Notes under the pieces: generated by a model | The model's database searches: none | What the model was told of the DNA's origin: nothing | What the model saw: only the letters and a program-made list of their open reading frames with translations | Shown: in pieces, positions 15,960 to 26,820 of the stretch | How positions within the stretch are numbered: the stretch's first letter is position 1 | Layout: each line of letters begins with the position of its first letter | Program-made: the position numbers and the translations under genes | Source: Actinobacteria bacterium IMCC19121 | GTDB lineage: Bacteria; Actinomycetota; Actinomycetes; Nanopelagicales; Nanopelagicaceae | DNA length: 64,000 bases | Direction of reading: 5' to 3' | NCBI GenBank assembly: GCA_002284895.1 | Contig: CP015605.1 | Location: 1,426,001 to 1,490,000 of the forward strand

Positions 15960-18680
15960 ATGAGCGAAACCTTTGAGGCGCCCGATCAGATTATCGACCA
16001 GCTAGTTGATACCGACCCTTCAGAGACGGCCGAATGGCATGCATCCTTTGATGCCGCGCTAGCAAATGCGGGTCCAGTACGCGCTCGCTATTTAATGTTG
16101 AGTCTTTTAAAGCGTGCCCATGAGAAAAAAATAGGTATTTCTGACCTTCGCACTACTGACTACATGAACACAATTTCTCCAGAACATGAACCAGTTTTTC
16201 CTGGTGATGAAGGTATTGAGCGCAATATCCGTGCGATGAATCGTTGGAATGCGGCGATGATGGTGCACCGTGCACAGCGCCCAGGCGTTGGTGTTGGTGG
16301 ACACATCTCTACATATGCATCCTCTGCTGCCCTCTATGAAGTTGGTTTTAACCACTTCTTCCGTGGACAAGATCATCCAGGTGGCGGAGATCAAATCTTT
16401 TTCCAAGGACATGCAAGTCCTGGAATGTATGCACGTGCATATCTTGAAGGACGTTTAACTGAAGATCAGTTAGATGGTTTCCGCCAAGAACTTTCACATC
16501 CAGCTGGTGGACTTTCTTCTTACCCACACCCACGTTTGATGCCAGATTTTTGGCAGTTCCCAACAGTGTCAATGGGTATCGGACCAATCAACGCTATTTA
16601 TCAAGCACGCTTTAATCGTTACTTACATAACCGTGGAATCAAAGACACCAGTGATCAACGCGTCTGGGCTTTCCTTGGTGATGGTGAAGTAGATGAAGTC
16701 GACACATTGGGTGCTATTGGTTTAGCAACACGTGAAAAACTCGACAACTTAACTTTTGTTGTGAACTGTAATTTGCAACGCCTTGATGGTCCGGTTCGTG
16801 GAAATGGCAAAATCATCCAAGAACTTGAATCAATCTTTGGTGGCGCTGGTTGGAATGTTATTAAGGTGGTGTGGGGCCGCGAGTGGGATCCACTCTTGGC
16901 ACAAGATCGCGAAGGTGCACTTGTTAACTTGATGAATAAGACTTTAGATGGCGATTACCAGACCTTTAAAGCTGAATCTGGTGCCTATGTTCGTGAGAAC
17001 TTCTTTGGTCGCGATCCTCGCACTGCAGCAATGGTTGCCGATTGGTCTGATGAAAAGATTTGGGGCTTAAAGCGAGGTGGACATGACTATAAGAAGTTAT
17101 TTGCTGCATACACCGCAGCAACTCAAGACAATGGTCGCCCAACAGTTATTTTGGCTAAGACCATTAAGGGTTGGACTCTTGGATCTAGCTTTGAAGGTCG
17201 TAACTCCACTCACCAGATGAAGAAGATGTCACTTGAAGACATCATGCAGTTCCGTGACACATTGCATCTAGATATTCCAGATGAGAAGTTAGATAAGTAC
17301 TTACCTCCTTATTACAAGCCAGCTGCTGATTCTCCTGAAGCTATTTATCTAGCTGAGCGCCGCGCAGCCCTTGGAGGATCTATTCCTCGTCGCCGTGCGA
17401 TTTCACGCCCACTTGCCCAGCCTGATGATTCTGTCTATGAGTCAGTTAAGCGCGGTTCTGGTCATCAAGAGATTGCAACAACGATGGCATTTGTGCGCAT
17501 GCTCAAAGATTTAGTGAAAGATCCGGGACTTGGTGCACGAATTGTTCCCATCATTCCTGATGAAGCTCGCACATTTGGTATGGACTCATTGTTCCCAACG
17601 TTAAAGATTTACTCACCTAATGGCCAGCAATATGCAGCAGTTGATCGTGAATTGATGTTGTCATACAAGGAATCAACTACTGGTGTGATCTTGCATGAAG
17701 GAATTAACGAAGCTGGTTCTGTTGCATCCTTTACCGCCGTGGGCTCTTCATACTCCACACACGATGAACCAATGATTCCTATCTACATCTTCTACTCAAT
17801 GTTTGGTTTCCAGCGCACAGGAGATGCTTTCTGGGCTGCAGCTGATCAATTAGTACGCGGGTTTGTAATCGGTGCAACTGCTGGTCGCACCACGCTAAAT
17901 GGTGAAGGTTTGCAGCATGAAGATGGTCATTCACCGCTTCTTGCTTCAACTAACCCAGCTGTGGTCTCTTATGACCCAGCCTTTGCATTTGAACTTGGGC
18001 ATATTGTTAAAGATGGTTTGCGCCGTATGTATGGTGAGAACAGCGAAAACATTTATTACTACGTCACTGTCTATAACGAGCCATATGTTCATCCAGCTGA
18101 GCCTGAAAACCTAGATGTGGAAGGCCTGCTCAAAGGTATTTATCTCTATTCTCCTGCAGCTAAATCACGCAAGAAGTCAGCACAGATCTTGGCATCAGGT
18201 GTTGGTGTGAACTGGGCGCTTAAGGCGCAGCAACTTCTTGCCGATGACTGGGGTGTTAAGGCATCTGTCTGGTCTGTGACTTCATGGAATGAACTTCGCC
18301 GTGATGGCCTAGAAACGGATTGTCACAATCTTCTTAATCCAAATGATAAGAAGCGTGCATATATTTCACAGAAGCTAGCTGGTCACAAGGGTCCAGTAAT
18401 TGCTGTGAGTGATTACATGCGCTCTGTGCAAGATCAAGTTGCACCATGGGTTGATGCACCGTTCTATTCACTTGGTACCGATGGCTTTGGATTATCAGAT
18501 ACACGCGGGGCACTTCGCCGTCACTTTAAAGTTGATGCTGAATCAATAGCCGTTGCTGTGTTGCAGCAATTAAGTAATCAAGGTGATATCAAGAAAAGCA
18601 TTGTCACTAAGGCGATGGAAAAGTATCGTATCCATGATGTCTCAGCTGCAGATGCTGGCAATACCGAAGGCTCAGGTTGA
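15960..18680 (+). CDS. aceE: Pyruvate dehydrogenase E1 component, homodimeric type
   Basis: Decarboxylates pyruvate with thiamine diphosphate and passes the acetyl group to E2 lipoate, feeding acetyl-CoA to the citric acid cycle. The 906 residues match the large homodimeric E1: [26 protein letters not shown], a ThDP motif starting [13 protein letters not shown] and continuing to [16 protein letters not shown], the central [20 protein letters not shown], and [13 protein letters not shown]. The start is set at [10 protein letters not shown] (15960); the frame is open further upstream but lacks family similarity there. Divergent from DUF3052 and followed directly by glgE. The E2 and E3 subunits are not in this window. 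Confidence 0.96.
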   Translation: MSETFEAPDQIIDQLVDTDPSETAEWHASFDAALANAGPVRARYLMLSLLKRAHEKKIGISDLRTTDYMNTISPEHEPVFPGDEGIERNIRAMNRWNAAMMVHRAQRPGVGVGGHISTYASSAALYEVGFNHFFRGQDHPGGGDQIFFQGHASPGMYARAYLEGRLTEDQLDGFRQELSHPAGGLSSYPHPRLMPDFWQFPTVSMGIGPINAIYQARFNRYLHNRGIKDTSDQRVWAFLGDGEVDEVDTLGAIGLATREKLDNLTFVVNCNLQRLDGPVRGNGKIIQELESIFGGAGWNVIKVVWGREWDPLLAQDREGALVNLMNKTLDGDYQTFKAESGAYVRENFFGRDPRTAAMVADWSDEKIWGLKRGGHDYKKLFAAYTAATQDNGRPTVILAKTIKGWTLGSSFEGRNSTHQMKKMSLEDIMQFRDTLHLDIPDEKLDKYLPPYYKPAADSPEAIYLAERRAALGGSIPRRRAISRPLAQPDDSVYESVKRGSGHQEIATTMAFVRMLKDLVKDPGLGARIVPIIPDEARTFGMDSLFPTLKIYSPNGQQYAAVDRELMLSYKESTTGVILHEGINEAGSVASFTAVGSSYSTHDEPMIPIYIFYSMFGFQRTGDAFWAAADQLVRGFVIGATAGRTTLNGEGLQHEDGHSPLLASTNPAVVSYDPAFAFELGHIVKDGLRRMYGENSENIYYYVTVYNEPYVHPAEPENLDVEGLLKGIYLYSPAAKSRKKSAQILASGVGVNWALKAQQLLADDWGVKASVWSVTSWNELRRDGLETDCHNLLNPNDKKRAYISQKLAGHKGPVIAVSDYMRSVQDQVAPWVDAPFYSLGTDGFGLSDTRGALRRHFKVDAESIAVAVLQQLSNQGDIKKSIVTKAMEKYRIHDVSAADAGNTEGSG

Positions 18681-20410
18681 TCTCACGAATTGCAATTAGC
18701 GATATCTCCCCCGCGGTTTACTTCGGTGGAGAATTTTTACCTGTTAAAGCAGTAGCTGGCGAGACTATTCAAGTCAGTGCAACTGCTGTCATTGAGGGCC
18801 ATGAAAAGCTTGGTGCCCAAGTAGTTTTACATGATTCAAAAGGCAAAGTGGTATCTCGCACAGATATGAAAGAAACCTGGCCAGGGACGAATCGTTATGA
18901 AGGCTCAATTACTATCCCCGCGCAAGGTGATTACTTTTTTGTCATTGAAGCAGATAGCACTTCGCAATATCGCACGGTCTATGGCTCAACTGAAAAATAT
19001 CCAATTCGCGCAGATCGTGAGCGTGCTCTAGTTGGTGCCTGGTATGAGTTCTTTCCACGCAGTGAAGGCGCAGTAAAAAACGCAGATGGAACAATTTCTT
19101 CTGGAACTTTTGTAAGTGCAGCAAAGCGATTGCCTGCAGTTGCAGCCATGGGCTTTGATGTTTTATATCTGCCCCCTATTCATCCCATCGGTGTTGCTCA
19201 TCGCAAAGGACCTAATAACTCTTTAACTGCTGGTCCCAATGATCCTGGTGTGCCATGGGCTATCGGTAATGCCGATGGTGGCCATGATGCGATTAATCCA
19301 GCACTTGGAACGATGAAGGATTTCGAAAACTTTGCTGCAGCTGCAAAGAAGGCAGGTTTAGAAATTGCATTAGATCTAGCGCTTCAAACTTCGCCAGATC
19401 ATCCGTGGGTGAAAAGTAATCCTCAATGGTTTAACAAGCGCGCCGATGGAACTATTGCTTATGCTGAAAATCCACCCAAGAAGTATCAGGATATTTATCC
19501 CATTAACTTTGATGATGACTATGAAGGTATTCGTAATGAAGTACTTCGCATCATCCGTTTATGGGTTTCAAAGGGTGTAAAGATCTTTCGTGTTGATAAT
19601 CCACACACTAAGCCAGTCCACTTCTGGCAGGACTTGCTCGATATTGTGCGCAGAGAGAGCCCAGAAGTTATCTTTTTAGCTGAAGCTTTTACGGCGCCAG
19701 CAATGATGCATGCACTTGGTAAAGCAGGCTTTCACCAGTCCTATACATATTTCACCTGGCGCACTAGCAAGTCAGAGCTCACTGAATACGGCCGTGAAGT
19801 TGCCCAACAGACTTCTGCATTCTTTCGTCCTAATTTTTGGGTTAATACGCCAGATATCAATCCTTTCCACTTACAAAGTGGCAATCCAGCAATGTTTGCA
19901 CTGCGCGCAGTTCTGGCATCAACTCTCACGCCTTCATGGGGAATGTATGCAGGATATGAAATTTACGAGCACCGACCATTTAAAGAAGGCGGCGAAGAGT
20001 ATTTAGATTCAGAGAAGTATGAAATCAAGGTGCGTGATTGGGATGGCGCAACTAAAAAAGGTCTCACCCTTGCACCATTCATCACGCAACTCAATGCAAT
20101 TCGCAAAGCTAATCCAGCTCTTCAGCAACTGCGTAATCTGGTATTTCACAACACCGAATCTGAAGCCATCATTGCATATTCAAAGCGCGAAGGTAAGAAT
20201 CTGATTCTGGTTGTTGTAAACCTTGATCCTTCTTTTGCTCAAGGCACCATCGTGCATTGGGATATGAACGCGCTCGGTCTTGAAGGCACTTTTGCAGTTA
20301 AAGATCTCCTTGATGGCAAGAGCTTTGATTGGTCAGAGCATCAATTCATTCAGCTCGATCCCACTCGTCCGGTCGGCAAAGTTGCCCACATTTGCCAAGT
20401 GAAGCTTTAA
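18677..20410 (+). CDS. glgE: Maltosyltransferase GlgE, short form
   Basis: Transfers maltosyl units from alpha-maltose 1-phosphate to alpha-1,4-glucan. It is a GH13_3 protein with N-terminal beta domain (about 1-95), then [37 protein letters not shown], the nucleophile in [11 protein letters not shown] (about residue 306) and the acid/base Glu in FLAEAFTAP (about 335), and a C-terminal beta domain. At 577 residues it is about 100 shorter than the Streptomyces and mycobacterial enzymes; the N domain runs almost directly into the barrel, so the helical S domain appears absent. The TTG start overlaps the aceE stop by 3 bp. glgB follows 3 bp later, the usual pairing. No treS or pep2 gene is in the window. 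Confidence 0.92.
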   Translation: MISRIAISDISPAVYFGGEFLPVKAVAGETIQVSATAVIEGHEKLGAQVVLHDSKGKVVSRTDMKETWPGTNRYEGSITIPAQGDYFFVIEADSTSQYRTVYGSTEKYPIRADRERALVGAWYEFFPRSEGAVKNADGTISSGTFVSAAKRLPAVAAMGFDVLYLPPIHPIGVAHRKGPNNSLTAGPNDPGVPWAIGNADGGHDAINPALGTMKDFENFAAAAKKAGLEIALDLALQTSPDHPWVKSNPQWFNKRADGTIAYAENPPKKYQDIYPINFDDDYEGIRNEVLRIIRLWVSKGVKIFRVDNPHTKPVHFWQDLLDIVRRESPEVIFLAEAFTAPAMMHALGKAGFHQSYTYFTWRTSKSELTEYGREVAQQTSAFFRPNFWVNTPDINPFHLQSGNPAMFALRAVLASTLTPSWGMYAGYEIYEHRPFKEGGEEYLDSEKYEIKVRDWDGATKKGLTLAPFITQLNAIRKANPALQQLRNLVFHNTESEAIIAYSKREGKNLILVVVNLDPSFAQGTIVHWDMNALGLEGTFAVKDLLDGKSFDWSEHQFIQLDPTRPVGKVAHICQVKL

Positions 20411-20413
20411 GAA

Positions 20414-22339
20414 ATGGGAATCTTTTCCAGATTTACTAAGAAAGATTCGACGCACGTAATTCAACCTGCCTCTTTTCTTAATCCACATTCAACTTTAGGT
20501 GAGCTTGATCTGTATCTCATTGTTGAAGGTCGCCATGAGCAGTTATGGAAAGCATTAGGTGCACATGTTCGCCGAGATGATTCAAATGAGCTTCTAGGTA
20601 CTGCTTTTTCAGTTTGGGCACCTAATGCACAGGCTGTTTCACTTATTGGTGATCATAATTTCTGGGATAAAAACACACACCACATGGTCCGCATTGGTTC
20701 CTCTGGCATCTGGGAAATTTTTATTCCAGATATAGGAGTTGGAACTAGATATAAGTTTGCTATTTGTGGCATCGATGGGCGCTGGGTAGATCATGCCGAT
20801 CCGATGTCTCGTGCTACAGAAATTCCCCCATTGACTGCATCAATTGTTGAAGAATCTACATATGTATGGAATGACTCAGAGTGGATTACAAAGCGCACAA
20901 AGTTTGAATCCTGGCGCTCCCCTGTTTCAGTCTATGAAGTGCACTTGGGGTCATGGAAGTTAGGTCTTTCATATCGCGCGCTTGCAATTGAATTAGTCGA
21001 TTATGTTCGAGCACAAGGATTCACTCATGTTGAGTTCTTGCCAGTAACCGAGCACCCATATGGTCCATCATGGGGTTATCAAGTAACTTCCTTCTTTGCT
21101 CCAACTTCCCGCTTTGGTTCTCCTGATGATTTCAAGTTCCTAGTAGATGCATTGCATGCTGCCGGTATTGGAGTCATTCTGGATTGGGTTCCTGCGCACT
21201 TTCCAAAAGATGAATGGGCTCTGGCTAAATTTGATGGCACTGCCCTTTATGAACACTCAGATCCGCGTTTAGGTGAACACCCAGACTGGGGCACGCTTAT
21301 CTTTAACTTTGGGCGAAATGAAGTCCGTAACTTTCTAGTTGCAAGTGCGCTCTATTGGTTAACTGAGTATCACATTGATGGATTACGGGTTGATGCTGTT
21401 GCTTCCATGCTTTATTTGGACTACTCACGAAAAGAAGGCGAATGGGTGCCAAATATCAATGGCGGCCGTGAGAATTTAGAAGCTGTTCAGCTTCTGCAAG
21501 AAGCTACATCTACGGCCTATAAAACCCACCCAGGCATCATGATGATTGCCGAAGAGTCAACTGCTTGGTCTGGCGTCACTCGTGATACTTCATCTGGCGG
21601 TCTTGGCTTTGGTTTTAAGTGGAACATGGGTTGGATGCACGACACATTGCAGTATCTACAACATGATCCTATTCACCGCGTTTATCACCACAATGAAGTA
21701 ACTTTCTCAATTCTCTATGCATGGAGTGAGAACTTCATGCTTCCACTTTCCCATGATGAAGTTGTGCATGGAAAAGGTCAGTTAGTTAATAAGTTCCCAG
21801 GAGATCGCTGGCAAAAGACTGCAACACTTCGTGCCCTTTATGGATTCATGTGGGCGCATCCAGGTAAGAAGCTTTTGTTTATGGGTAGTGAATTTGCACA
21901 AAATGATGAGTGGAATGAAAGTGCTGGGTTGCAGTGGTATTTAACTGAGTATGGTGAGCATCAAGGAGTTCAAAAGTGTGTTGCTGAGATAAATGCTCTT
22001 TATAAAAAGGTTCCCTCACTTTGGGAGAAAGACACTTCACCTGAAGGTTTCACATGGCTCGTTGGAAATGATGGCGCGGCAAACGTTGTTGCTTTTGCTC
22101 GTTGGGATGATCAAGGAACCCCATTTGTCGCAATAACTAACTTCTCCCCCATGCCACATGAGAATTACTCCTTACCCTTTCCAACCGCTGGCACATGGAC
22201 CGAAGTACTCAACACTGATGATTTAGCTTATGGCGGTAGTGGAATTACCAATGAACCTGTAGTTATCAGTGATGCAGCTCAATTAGCTAGCGCAGTGCGA
22301 GTTCCACCGCTTGCAACTATTTGGTTTAAACGCTCTTAA
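20414..22339 (+). CDS. glgB: 1,4-alpha-glucan branching enzyme
   Basis: Introduces alpha-1,6 branches into glucan made by GlgE. In 641 residues there is an N-terminal CBM48 ([21 protein letters not shown]), then [25 protein letters not shown], catalytic Asp in [15 protein letters not shown] (about 330), Glu in MIAEESTAW (about 380), and [13 protein letters not shown]. It is somewhat shorter at the N-terminus than enzymes with two N domains. It starts 3 bp after glgE, consistent with one operon. Its 3' end overlaps the convergent MFS gene. Confidence 0.95.
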   Translation: MGIFSRFTKKDSTHVIQPASFLNPHSTLGELDLYLIVEGRHEQLWKALGAHVRRDDSNELLGTAFSVWAPNAQAVSLIGDHNFWDKNTHHMVRIGSSGIWEIFIPDIGVGTRYKFAICGIDGRWVDHADPMSRATEIPPLTASIVEESTYVWNDSEWITKRTKFESWRSPVSVYEVHLGSWKLGLSYRALAIELVDYVRAQGFTHVEFLPVTEHPYGPSWGYQVTSFFAPTSRFGSPDDFKFLVDALHAAGIGVILDWVPAHFPKDEWALAKFDGTALYEHSDPRLGEHPDWGTLIFNFGRNEVRNFLVASALYWLTEYHIDGLRVDAVASMLYLDYSRKEGEWVPNINGGRENLEAVQLLQEATSTAYKTHPGIMMIAEESTAWSGVTRDTSSGGLGFGFKWNMGWMHDTLQYLQHDPIHRVYHHNEVTFSILYAWSENFMLPLSHDEVVHGKGQLVNKFPGDRWQKTATLRALYGFMWAHPGKKLLFMGSEFAQNDEWNESAGLQWYLTEYGEHQGVQKCVAEINALYKKVPSLWEKDTSPEGFTWLVGNDGAANVVAFARWDDQGTPFVAITNFSPMPHENYSLPFPTAGTWTEVLNTDDLAYGGSGITNEPVVISDAAQLASAVRVPPLATIWFKRS

Positions 22340-23510
22340 GGGCTTTTGCGTAAAGTGGAACTGTAAGTAGAAGAATTCCTGGAATGAGTAAGCCGATTGT
22401 TAGTGAAGTAGCTTGCGCAGTCCAAGCAACAATCCACTTCAAAATGAAAGCCAAGATGATGTTTGCCACCCCTATATGGCCAATAACTACGCTTGCAGGG
22501 TGCTTGGAACGGGCATTGGCTGCAGTCATAAATGTTGGCCCAAGAAAAGAGCTTCCAAGGCCAGCAATGGAGAAACCAATGCAGATAACTAAAAATGCAA
22601 TATCTTGATTACTTGCAAATACAGTTCTTGCAAGAGTGACGCTAACAAGAAAAGAGATTCCGGCAAGTAGTGATGCCGCAATAGCTAAGCGCTCTAGTGT
22701 GAAGCGTGGCAACAAGTAGTGAACTGTGAAACGTCCAAAAATCATCCACATAGTGAAGAGGATAAAGGGCAGGGTATTAAGGCCTCCCTTTATTCCAATC
22801 TCTTCTTTTGTGTAAATGGTGGCCCAGTCGCTTAAGGCGAATTCAAGAAATATTGCACAAATTAATCCAAATGAAACTAGTCGATCAAAGGAAAATCCAG
22901 CAAATAACTCTTTCATCTTGTATTCAATGTTTACATCTTGATTAGCTTTAAGAAGCTCTGGTGCAAGAGAACGAATAACAAAGACTTGAATGAGAAAAAC
23001 AAAAGCGGTTAAAACAGCAATATGAAAGTGAAGGGAGACTCGATCAACAAGAAATCCTGAAAGGAAGGCGGTAATCAATGCCCCGGCACTCCATAAGCCG
23101 CTCATCTGCGTAATAATGAATTTTCCCGTGCGATCTTGATAGTTAAAGCCCTGGGCATTAATTGCGATATGAAAAGCTGATATCGATGCACCAAAGGCAA
23201 TGTTGGCAAAAAAGAATATGAGAGAGGAATCAACAGTGGTAAGAACGATCAGGGTTGCCATGAGGAAGAATGAGGCAACATAGAGAACCCTCTTAACACC
23301 AATTTTGTGAACCACGTGTCCCACAGTAAGAAGTGAAATAAGTGAACCTAAAGAGCCAGTACTAATGAGTGAGCCGAAGCCACCATTTGTTAGTTTGAGT
23401 GCTTCTTTAACCTCTGGAAAGCGAGGAACCCAGGACATGATTCCAAGACCAAATGTGAAGAAGAGAATTCTTAAGTAATTAAGCTCTTTTTTAGGAGTAA
23501 TCGTGGGCAT
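22326..23510 (-). CDS. MFS transporter, substrate unknown
   Basis: About 394 residues with roughly 12 membrane helices. The N-terminal half has [19 protein letters not shown] and [18 protein letters not shown], which matches the helix 2-3 loop signature of the major facilitator superfamily. It resembles the YbjJ/FucP-like branch, but the substrate cannot be assigned. The ATG at 23510 lies one base after the stop of the thioredoxin-like gene (TAATATG); an ATG at 23525 would overlap it. The 3' end overlaps glgB by 14 bp in convergent orientation. It may be co-transcribed with the thioredoxin-like gene. Confidence 0.85.
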   Translation of the reverse strand: MPTITPKKELNYLRILFFTFGLGIMSWVPRFPEVKEALKLTNGGFGSLISTGSLGSLISLLTVGHVVHKIGVKRVLYVASFFLMATLIVLTTVDSSLIFFFANIAFGASISAFHIAINAQGFNYQDRTGKFIITQMSGLWSAGALITAFLSGFLVDRVSLHFHIAVLTAFVFLIQVFVIRSLAPELLKANQDVNIEYKMKELFAGFSFDRLVSFGLICAIFLEFALSDWATIYTKEEIGIKGGLNTLPFILFTMWMIFGRFTVHYLLPRFTLERLAIAASLLAGISFLVSVTLARTVFASNQDIAFLVICIGFSIAGLGSSFLGPTFMTAANARSKHPASVVIGHIGVANIILAFILKWIVAWTAQATSLTIGLLIPGILLLTVPLYAKALKSV

Positions 23511-23511
23511 A

Positions 23512-24372
23512 TTAGAAGAGGGCATTCGCTAGCGCACTGCGGGCAGCAGTTAAACGCGGATCTGCAGGATCAACCAAAGCAAAAAGTGAGAGAAGGTGAT
23601 CCTTAGCTTTGTTGCGCTCATCCCCCGCACTTTCTTTGACTACATGTAAGAGGCGACTAAAGGCAGCTTCAACTCCCCCATTTACTATCTCCATGTCAGC
23701 AGCTCGCAGCTGTAGGGACAAGTCGGTGGGATTATCTGAGGCTTCTTTGATTACTGCATCCAAAACCAAACCGTCAGTGCGAATGAGCAGTTGAGTTTGA
23801 GCAAGACCAAGCTTTGCAAAAGAATCTGCTGGCTTTCTCGCTAGTAATTTCTTATAGGCAACCTCTGCAGTAGCAAAGTCACCAGCTTCAAGAGCAGTGA
23901 CGGCTTCTTCTTCCTCAGGTTCAATAACTTCTATTGGTGCTTCACCAACACCTTGTTCGGAAGCTAAAGTGAGAACTTTATCCAGAACCAATCGAATTTG
24001 GGCTTCAGGATAAGCTTGTTCAAATAGAGGAACGATTTGTTCATTAATAAGTGCAACTGCATAAGGAATCTTTTGTGTTTGCAGAGCCTGTGCAACTTGA
24101 GGCTGCGCATCGATATCAACTCGACCCAAACTCCAAGCACCTTTATAACTAGTCTCTAGTGCACCCATCACATTCAACATCTCAACAGACTCAGCACTGC
24201 GCGGTGACCAGCAGAACAAAATGACTGGACGAGTTTTTGATAGAGGTAGAAATTCTGTAGTTAAGTTTGCGGCAGTAACTTCAACCCCTGGAGTAGGTCC
24301 TGCTGGGGCGCTCTTTGGTTTTCCTAATGAGCTTAGATCAACAGCTTGTGCAAAATTAGGAGGGTTGCTCAC
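23512..24372 (-). CDS. Thioredoxin-fold/TPR protein without CxxC (CnoX/YbbN-like)
   Basis: A 286-residue protein with an N-terminal thioredoxin-like domain (about 30-145) and C-terminal TPR-like helices (about 155-285, including TALEAGDFATAEVAYKKLLARKPADSFAKLGLAQ). The active-site position reads WSPRS (residues 55-59) where thioredoxin has WCGPC, so it cannot do disulfide exchange. This is typical of YbbN/CnoX relatives, which act as holdases or chaperone partners; M. tuberculosis Rv1324 near glgB is the probable counterpart. The GTG start is 6 bp behind TAGGAT, which includes the stop codon of the preceding gene. Confidence 0.85.
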   Translation of the reverse strand: MSNPPNFAQAVDLSSLGKPKSAPAGPTPGVEVTAANLTTEFLPLSKTRPVILFCWSPRSAESVEMLNVMGALETSYKGAWSLGRVDIDAQPQVAQALQTQKIPYAVALINEQIVPLFEQAYPEAQIRLVLDKVLTLASEQGVGEAPIEVIEPEEEEAVTALEAGDFATAEVAYKKLLARKPADSFAKLGLAQTQLLIRTDGLVLDAVIKEASDNPTDLSLQLRAADMEIVNGGVEAAFSRLLHVVKESAGDERNKAKDHLLSLFALVDPADPRLTAARSALANALF

Positions 24373-24378
24373 GTTGTA

Positions 24379-24384
24379 ATCCTA
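24379..24384 (-). promoter_or_regulatory. -10 box of a possible leaderless promoter, sharing a stop codon
   Basis: TAGGAT on the minus strand, then 6 bp (TACAAC), then GTG of the thioredoxin-like gene. The TAG is also the stop codon of the upstream DUF4032 gene. The AGGA could instead act as a ribosome-binding site, so read-through from upstream is an alternative. Confidence 0.35.
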
Positions 24385-25617
24385 CTGGGCGATGAGGTCA
24401 ACGCCAGAATCGCGCCGATAGGGCAAAATCTCTTGAACATAGTTATCGGCTGCGAACTCCAAGCCCACATCAGTTCCCTTTTGTTCACTCAAATACCAGC
24501 GGTTTTCAAGGATTTCATGGAACATCTGAGCCCGCTCCACACGACCACGCATCTGTTCTGGGACTCGGTTAATTATTGGTTCAAAGACTTCTATAAACCA
24601 CGTCTTAGCCATTTCGGTCACAGACATAGAGGAGTTTTCATGTCGGGCACGGTAGCGATCAAAGGATGCGAGTAGGCGTTTGGCTTGAAGCTCTTCAGTT
24701 TCAATTCCCATCAACTCACGCAAACGTTGCGTATGATAACCAGCTGCAACTAATCGAGGTTGGAAAGATAGAAGCTGTGTATCACCATCGATCGTGATTG
24801 AAACTTCTTCAACCGCAAAACCTAAATCATGCAATTGGCGCATAGCGCGCTCAACTGCATGTCGATCTTTAGGATCAAGTAGCTGTCGTTCTTTAAGGGC
24901 TGACCAAATTCTGCGGTAGCGACGAATAACAGCTTCAGCTGCACGCACTGGATCCATGCCGGGATATAAAACTCCAGATAAACGTAGATCTTCTAATTCA
25001 GCTGCAACGTTAAACATTGCAATATCTAAATCATGTTCTCTCTGACCATCGCTAAGAGATTTTTGAAACTCGCCAGTTTCTGCATCTACAAGATAGGCAG
25101 CAAAACCTTCAGCATCTCTGCGAAATAAAGTATTTGAGAGTGAACAATCACCCCACCAAAAACCTAAAAGGTGTAATCGAACAAGTAGCAACGCAAGGGC
25201 ATTTGCCATGGTATTAATATCGTGGGCAGTTACTGAGCCAGAGAGAAGAACTCGGTATGGCAAGGAATATGGCAAGAAGCGAGTAACCATTGCACACGGA
25301 AGTTCTTCGCCTTGCGCATCTGTTCTGCCCTCAACAACTGCAATTTGTTCAACGCACGGAGCATTCAGGGAAGTAAGTTCACGTAAGACCTTGTATTCAC
25401 GATTAGCAAACTCAGACACAGTTTCTTTGACGGCATAGACCGGCGCATCTGCATCAGATGTCGCTCGAACTAAGCGGACTACGTGGCGAGAAATACCGCG
25501 CTTTTCTGCCAGAGCCGGATCTTCTGGCCACTCTTCCAAACTCTGTTGCCATGGCAGGCCAGTAACAGCTGCGATCTCCTCGCCTAATCCTGTTATCCGT
25601 AGGGCCATAAGGCTCAT
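24382..25617 (-). CDS. DUF4032 protein, kinase-like fold
   Basis: A conserved actinobacterial protein of 411 residues. The N-terminal two thirds look like a Kdo/WaaP-type lipopolysaccharide kinase fold: VYAVKETVSEFANREYKVLREL has the Lys and Glu of a kinase N-lobe, LHLLGFWWGDCSLSNTLF matches a catalytic loop with Asp and Asn, and AYLVDAETGEF a metal-binding Asp. The C-terminal part (about 260-411) is the DUF4032-specific domain. The substrate is unknown. It precedes the thioredoxin/TPR gene by less than 10 bp, suggesting joint function, and sits near the glucan genes. Confidence 0.85.
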   Translation of the reverse strand: MSLMALRITGLGEEIAAVTGLPWQQSLEEWPEDPALAEKRGISRHVVRLVRATSDADAPVYAVKETVSEFANREYKVLRELTSLNAPCVEQIAVVEGRTDAQGEELPCAMVTRFLPYSLPYRVLLSGSVTAHDINTMANALALLLVRLHLLGFWWGDCSLSNTLFRRDAEGFAAYLVDAETGEFQKSLSDGQREHDLDIAMFNVAAELEDLRLSGVLYPGMDPVRAAEAVIRRYRRIWSALKERQLLDPKDRHAVERAMRQLHDLGFAVEEVSITIDGDTQLLSFQPRLVAAGYHTQRLRELMGIETEELQAKRLLASFDRYRARHENSSMSVTEMAKTWFIEVFEPIINRVPEQMRGRVERAQMFHEILENRWYLSEQKGTDVGLEFAADNYVQEILPYRRDSGVDLIAQ

Positions 25618-25680
25618 TCTTCCCTAAAAATGTGACGAGAAGATGAACACCACGTCTCATACAAGTGAGATAACTATCTT

Positions 25681-25686
25681 TACAAT
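25681..25686 (+). promoter_or_regulatory. -10 box of a leaderless promoter
   Basis: TACAAT followed by 6 bp (GCACCT) and the ATG of the AI-2E-family gene. No ribosome-binding site lies between. The -35 region is poorly defined. Confidence 0.5.
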
Positions 25687-25692
25687 GCACCT

Positions 25693-26820
25693 ATGGCAAT
25701 TAAAGAGCGAATTAAGAAGGTTACCAAGCGAGCAGCCAAACCTGCGCAAACTCCGGCAGATTATGGAGTTGCAGGTGTTCCTATCAATAGATCCCATCCG
25801 TATTACTTTGGATTTGTTGCCACGTTAGGTGCTCTCACTGCAATCGTATTGATGCGCGCACTTGCCAGCGTCTCTCAAATATTTATTTTAATCCTCATTG
25901 CGCTGTTTTTGGCAACAGGCCTCAACCCAGCAGTTGAAGCTCTTCGCCGTCGTAATATGTCACGCGTTACTGCGGTGACAATAATCTTCACTTCAGTTAT
26001 TGCTTTTGTTATCTTCTTTGCTCTTGTAGTTGCCCCTCCTGTGATTACTCAAGGAACGCAACTGATCAATAAGGCACCTACTCTCTTGGCTGATCTGACT
26101 AATAACGCCACAATTAATAAGCTCAATGAGCAATATGGAATTATCGATACGCTTCAAACTAAATTGAAATCGGTAACTTCCGATGGAACGCTCTTGATTT
26201 CAGCTTTCGGCGGCGTTATTGGTGTTGGTAAGTCAGTACTTTCAGGGTTTTTCACTTTCCTTACAATCCTGGTTCTAACTCTCTATTTCATCACTTCCCT
26301 GCCTCAGGCTGTTGATCTTGGGCTTTCATTAGTTCCTGCAAGTCGCCGCGCACGAGTTGGTCATCTGACTAACGCGATCATTGCTCGTGTGGGTTCATTT
26401 GTGGGTAGCCAAATAGTTATTGCAGCCATGGCTTCTGTCTTTGTTTTCCTACTCTCACTTGTCCTAGGTCTGCCTTCACCAATAGCTATTGGAATGATTG
26501 TTTTGGTCTGTGGATTGATTCCACTGGTAGGACACTTCTTGGGCTGTGGAATTGTCACAATAATTGCATTAACCCAATCAATTGCTATTGGTGTTATCGC
26601 CTTTGTTGCATATGTGGTTTATGTGCAGGTGGAAAACTATGTTGTAACTCCACGCATCATGAAAAGAACTTTGGCTGTTCCTGGAGCAGTAACAATCATC
26701 TCAGCTCTAATTGGTTCATCACTCTTGGGGCTAGTTGGCGGATTACTTGCCGTGCCAGTGGCAGCTTCAATTATCTTGATTTTGGACGAGGTTGTAATCC
26801 CTCGTGCTAATAACTCTTAA
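25693..26820 (+). CDS. AI-2E family transporter (PerM/YdiK-like)
   Basis: A 375-residue membrane protein with about eight helices. The first cytoplasmic segment is Lys/Arg-rich, then LIALFLATGLNPAVEALRRRNMSR, an extracytoplasmic region (about 115-170), and the conserved C-terminal run ILVCGLIPLVGHFLGCG to GSSLLGLVGGLLAVPVAASI. Family members export autoinducer-2 or act as ion or solute transporters; the substrate here is unknown. It is divergent from the DUF4032 gene and ends overlapping the convergent hydrolase gene by 4 bp. Confidence 0.88.
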   Translation: MAIKERIKKVTKRAAKPAQTPADYGVAGVPINRSHPYYFGFVATLGALTAIVLMRALASVSQIFILILIALFLATGLNPAVEALRRRNMSRVTAVTIIFTSVIAFVIFFALVVAPPVITQGTQLINKAPTLLADLTNNATINKLNEQYGIIDTLQTKLKSVTSDGTLLISAFGGVIGVGKSVLSGFFTFLTILVLTLYFITSLPQAVDLGLSLVPASRRARVGHLTNAIIARVGSFVGSQIVIAAMASVFVFLLSLVLGLPSPIAIGMIVLVCGLIPLVGHFLGCGIVTIIALTQSIAIGVIAFVAYVVYVQVENYVVTPRIMKRTLAVPGAVTIISALIGSSLLGLVGGLLAVPVAASIILILDEVVIPRANNS

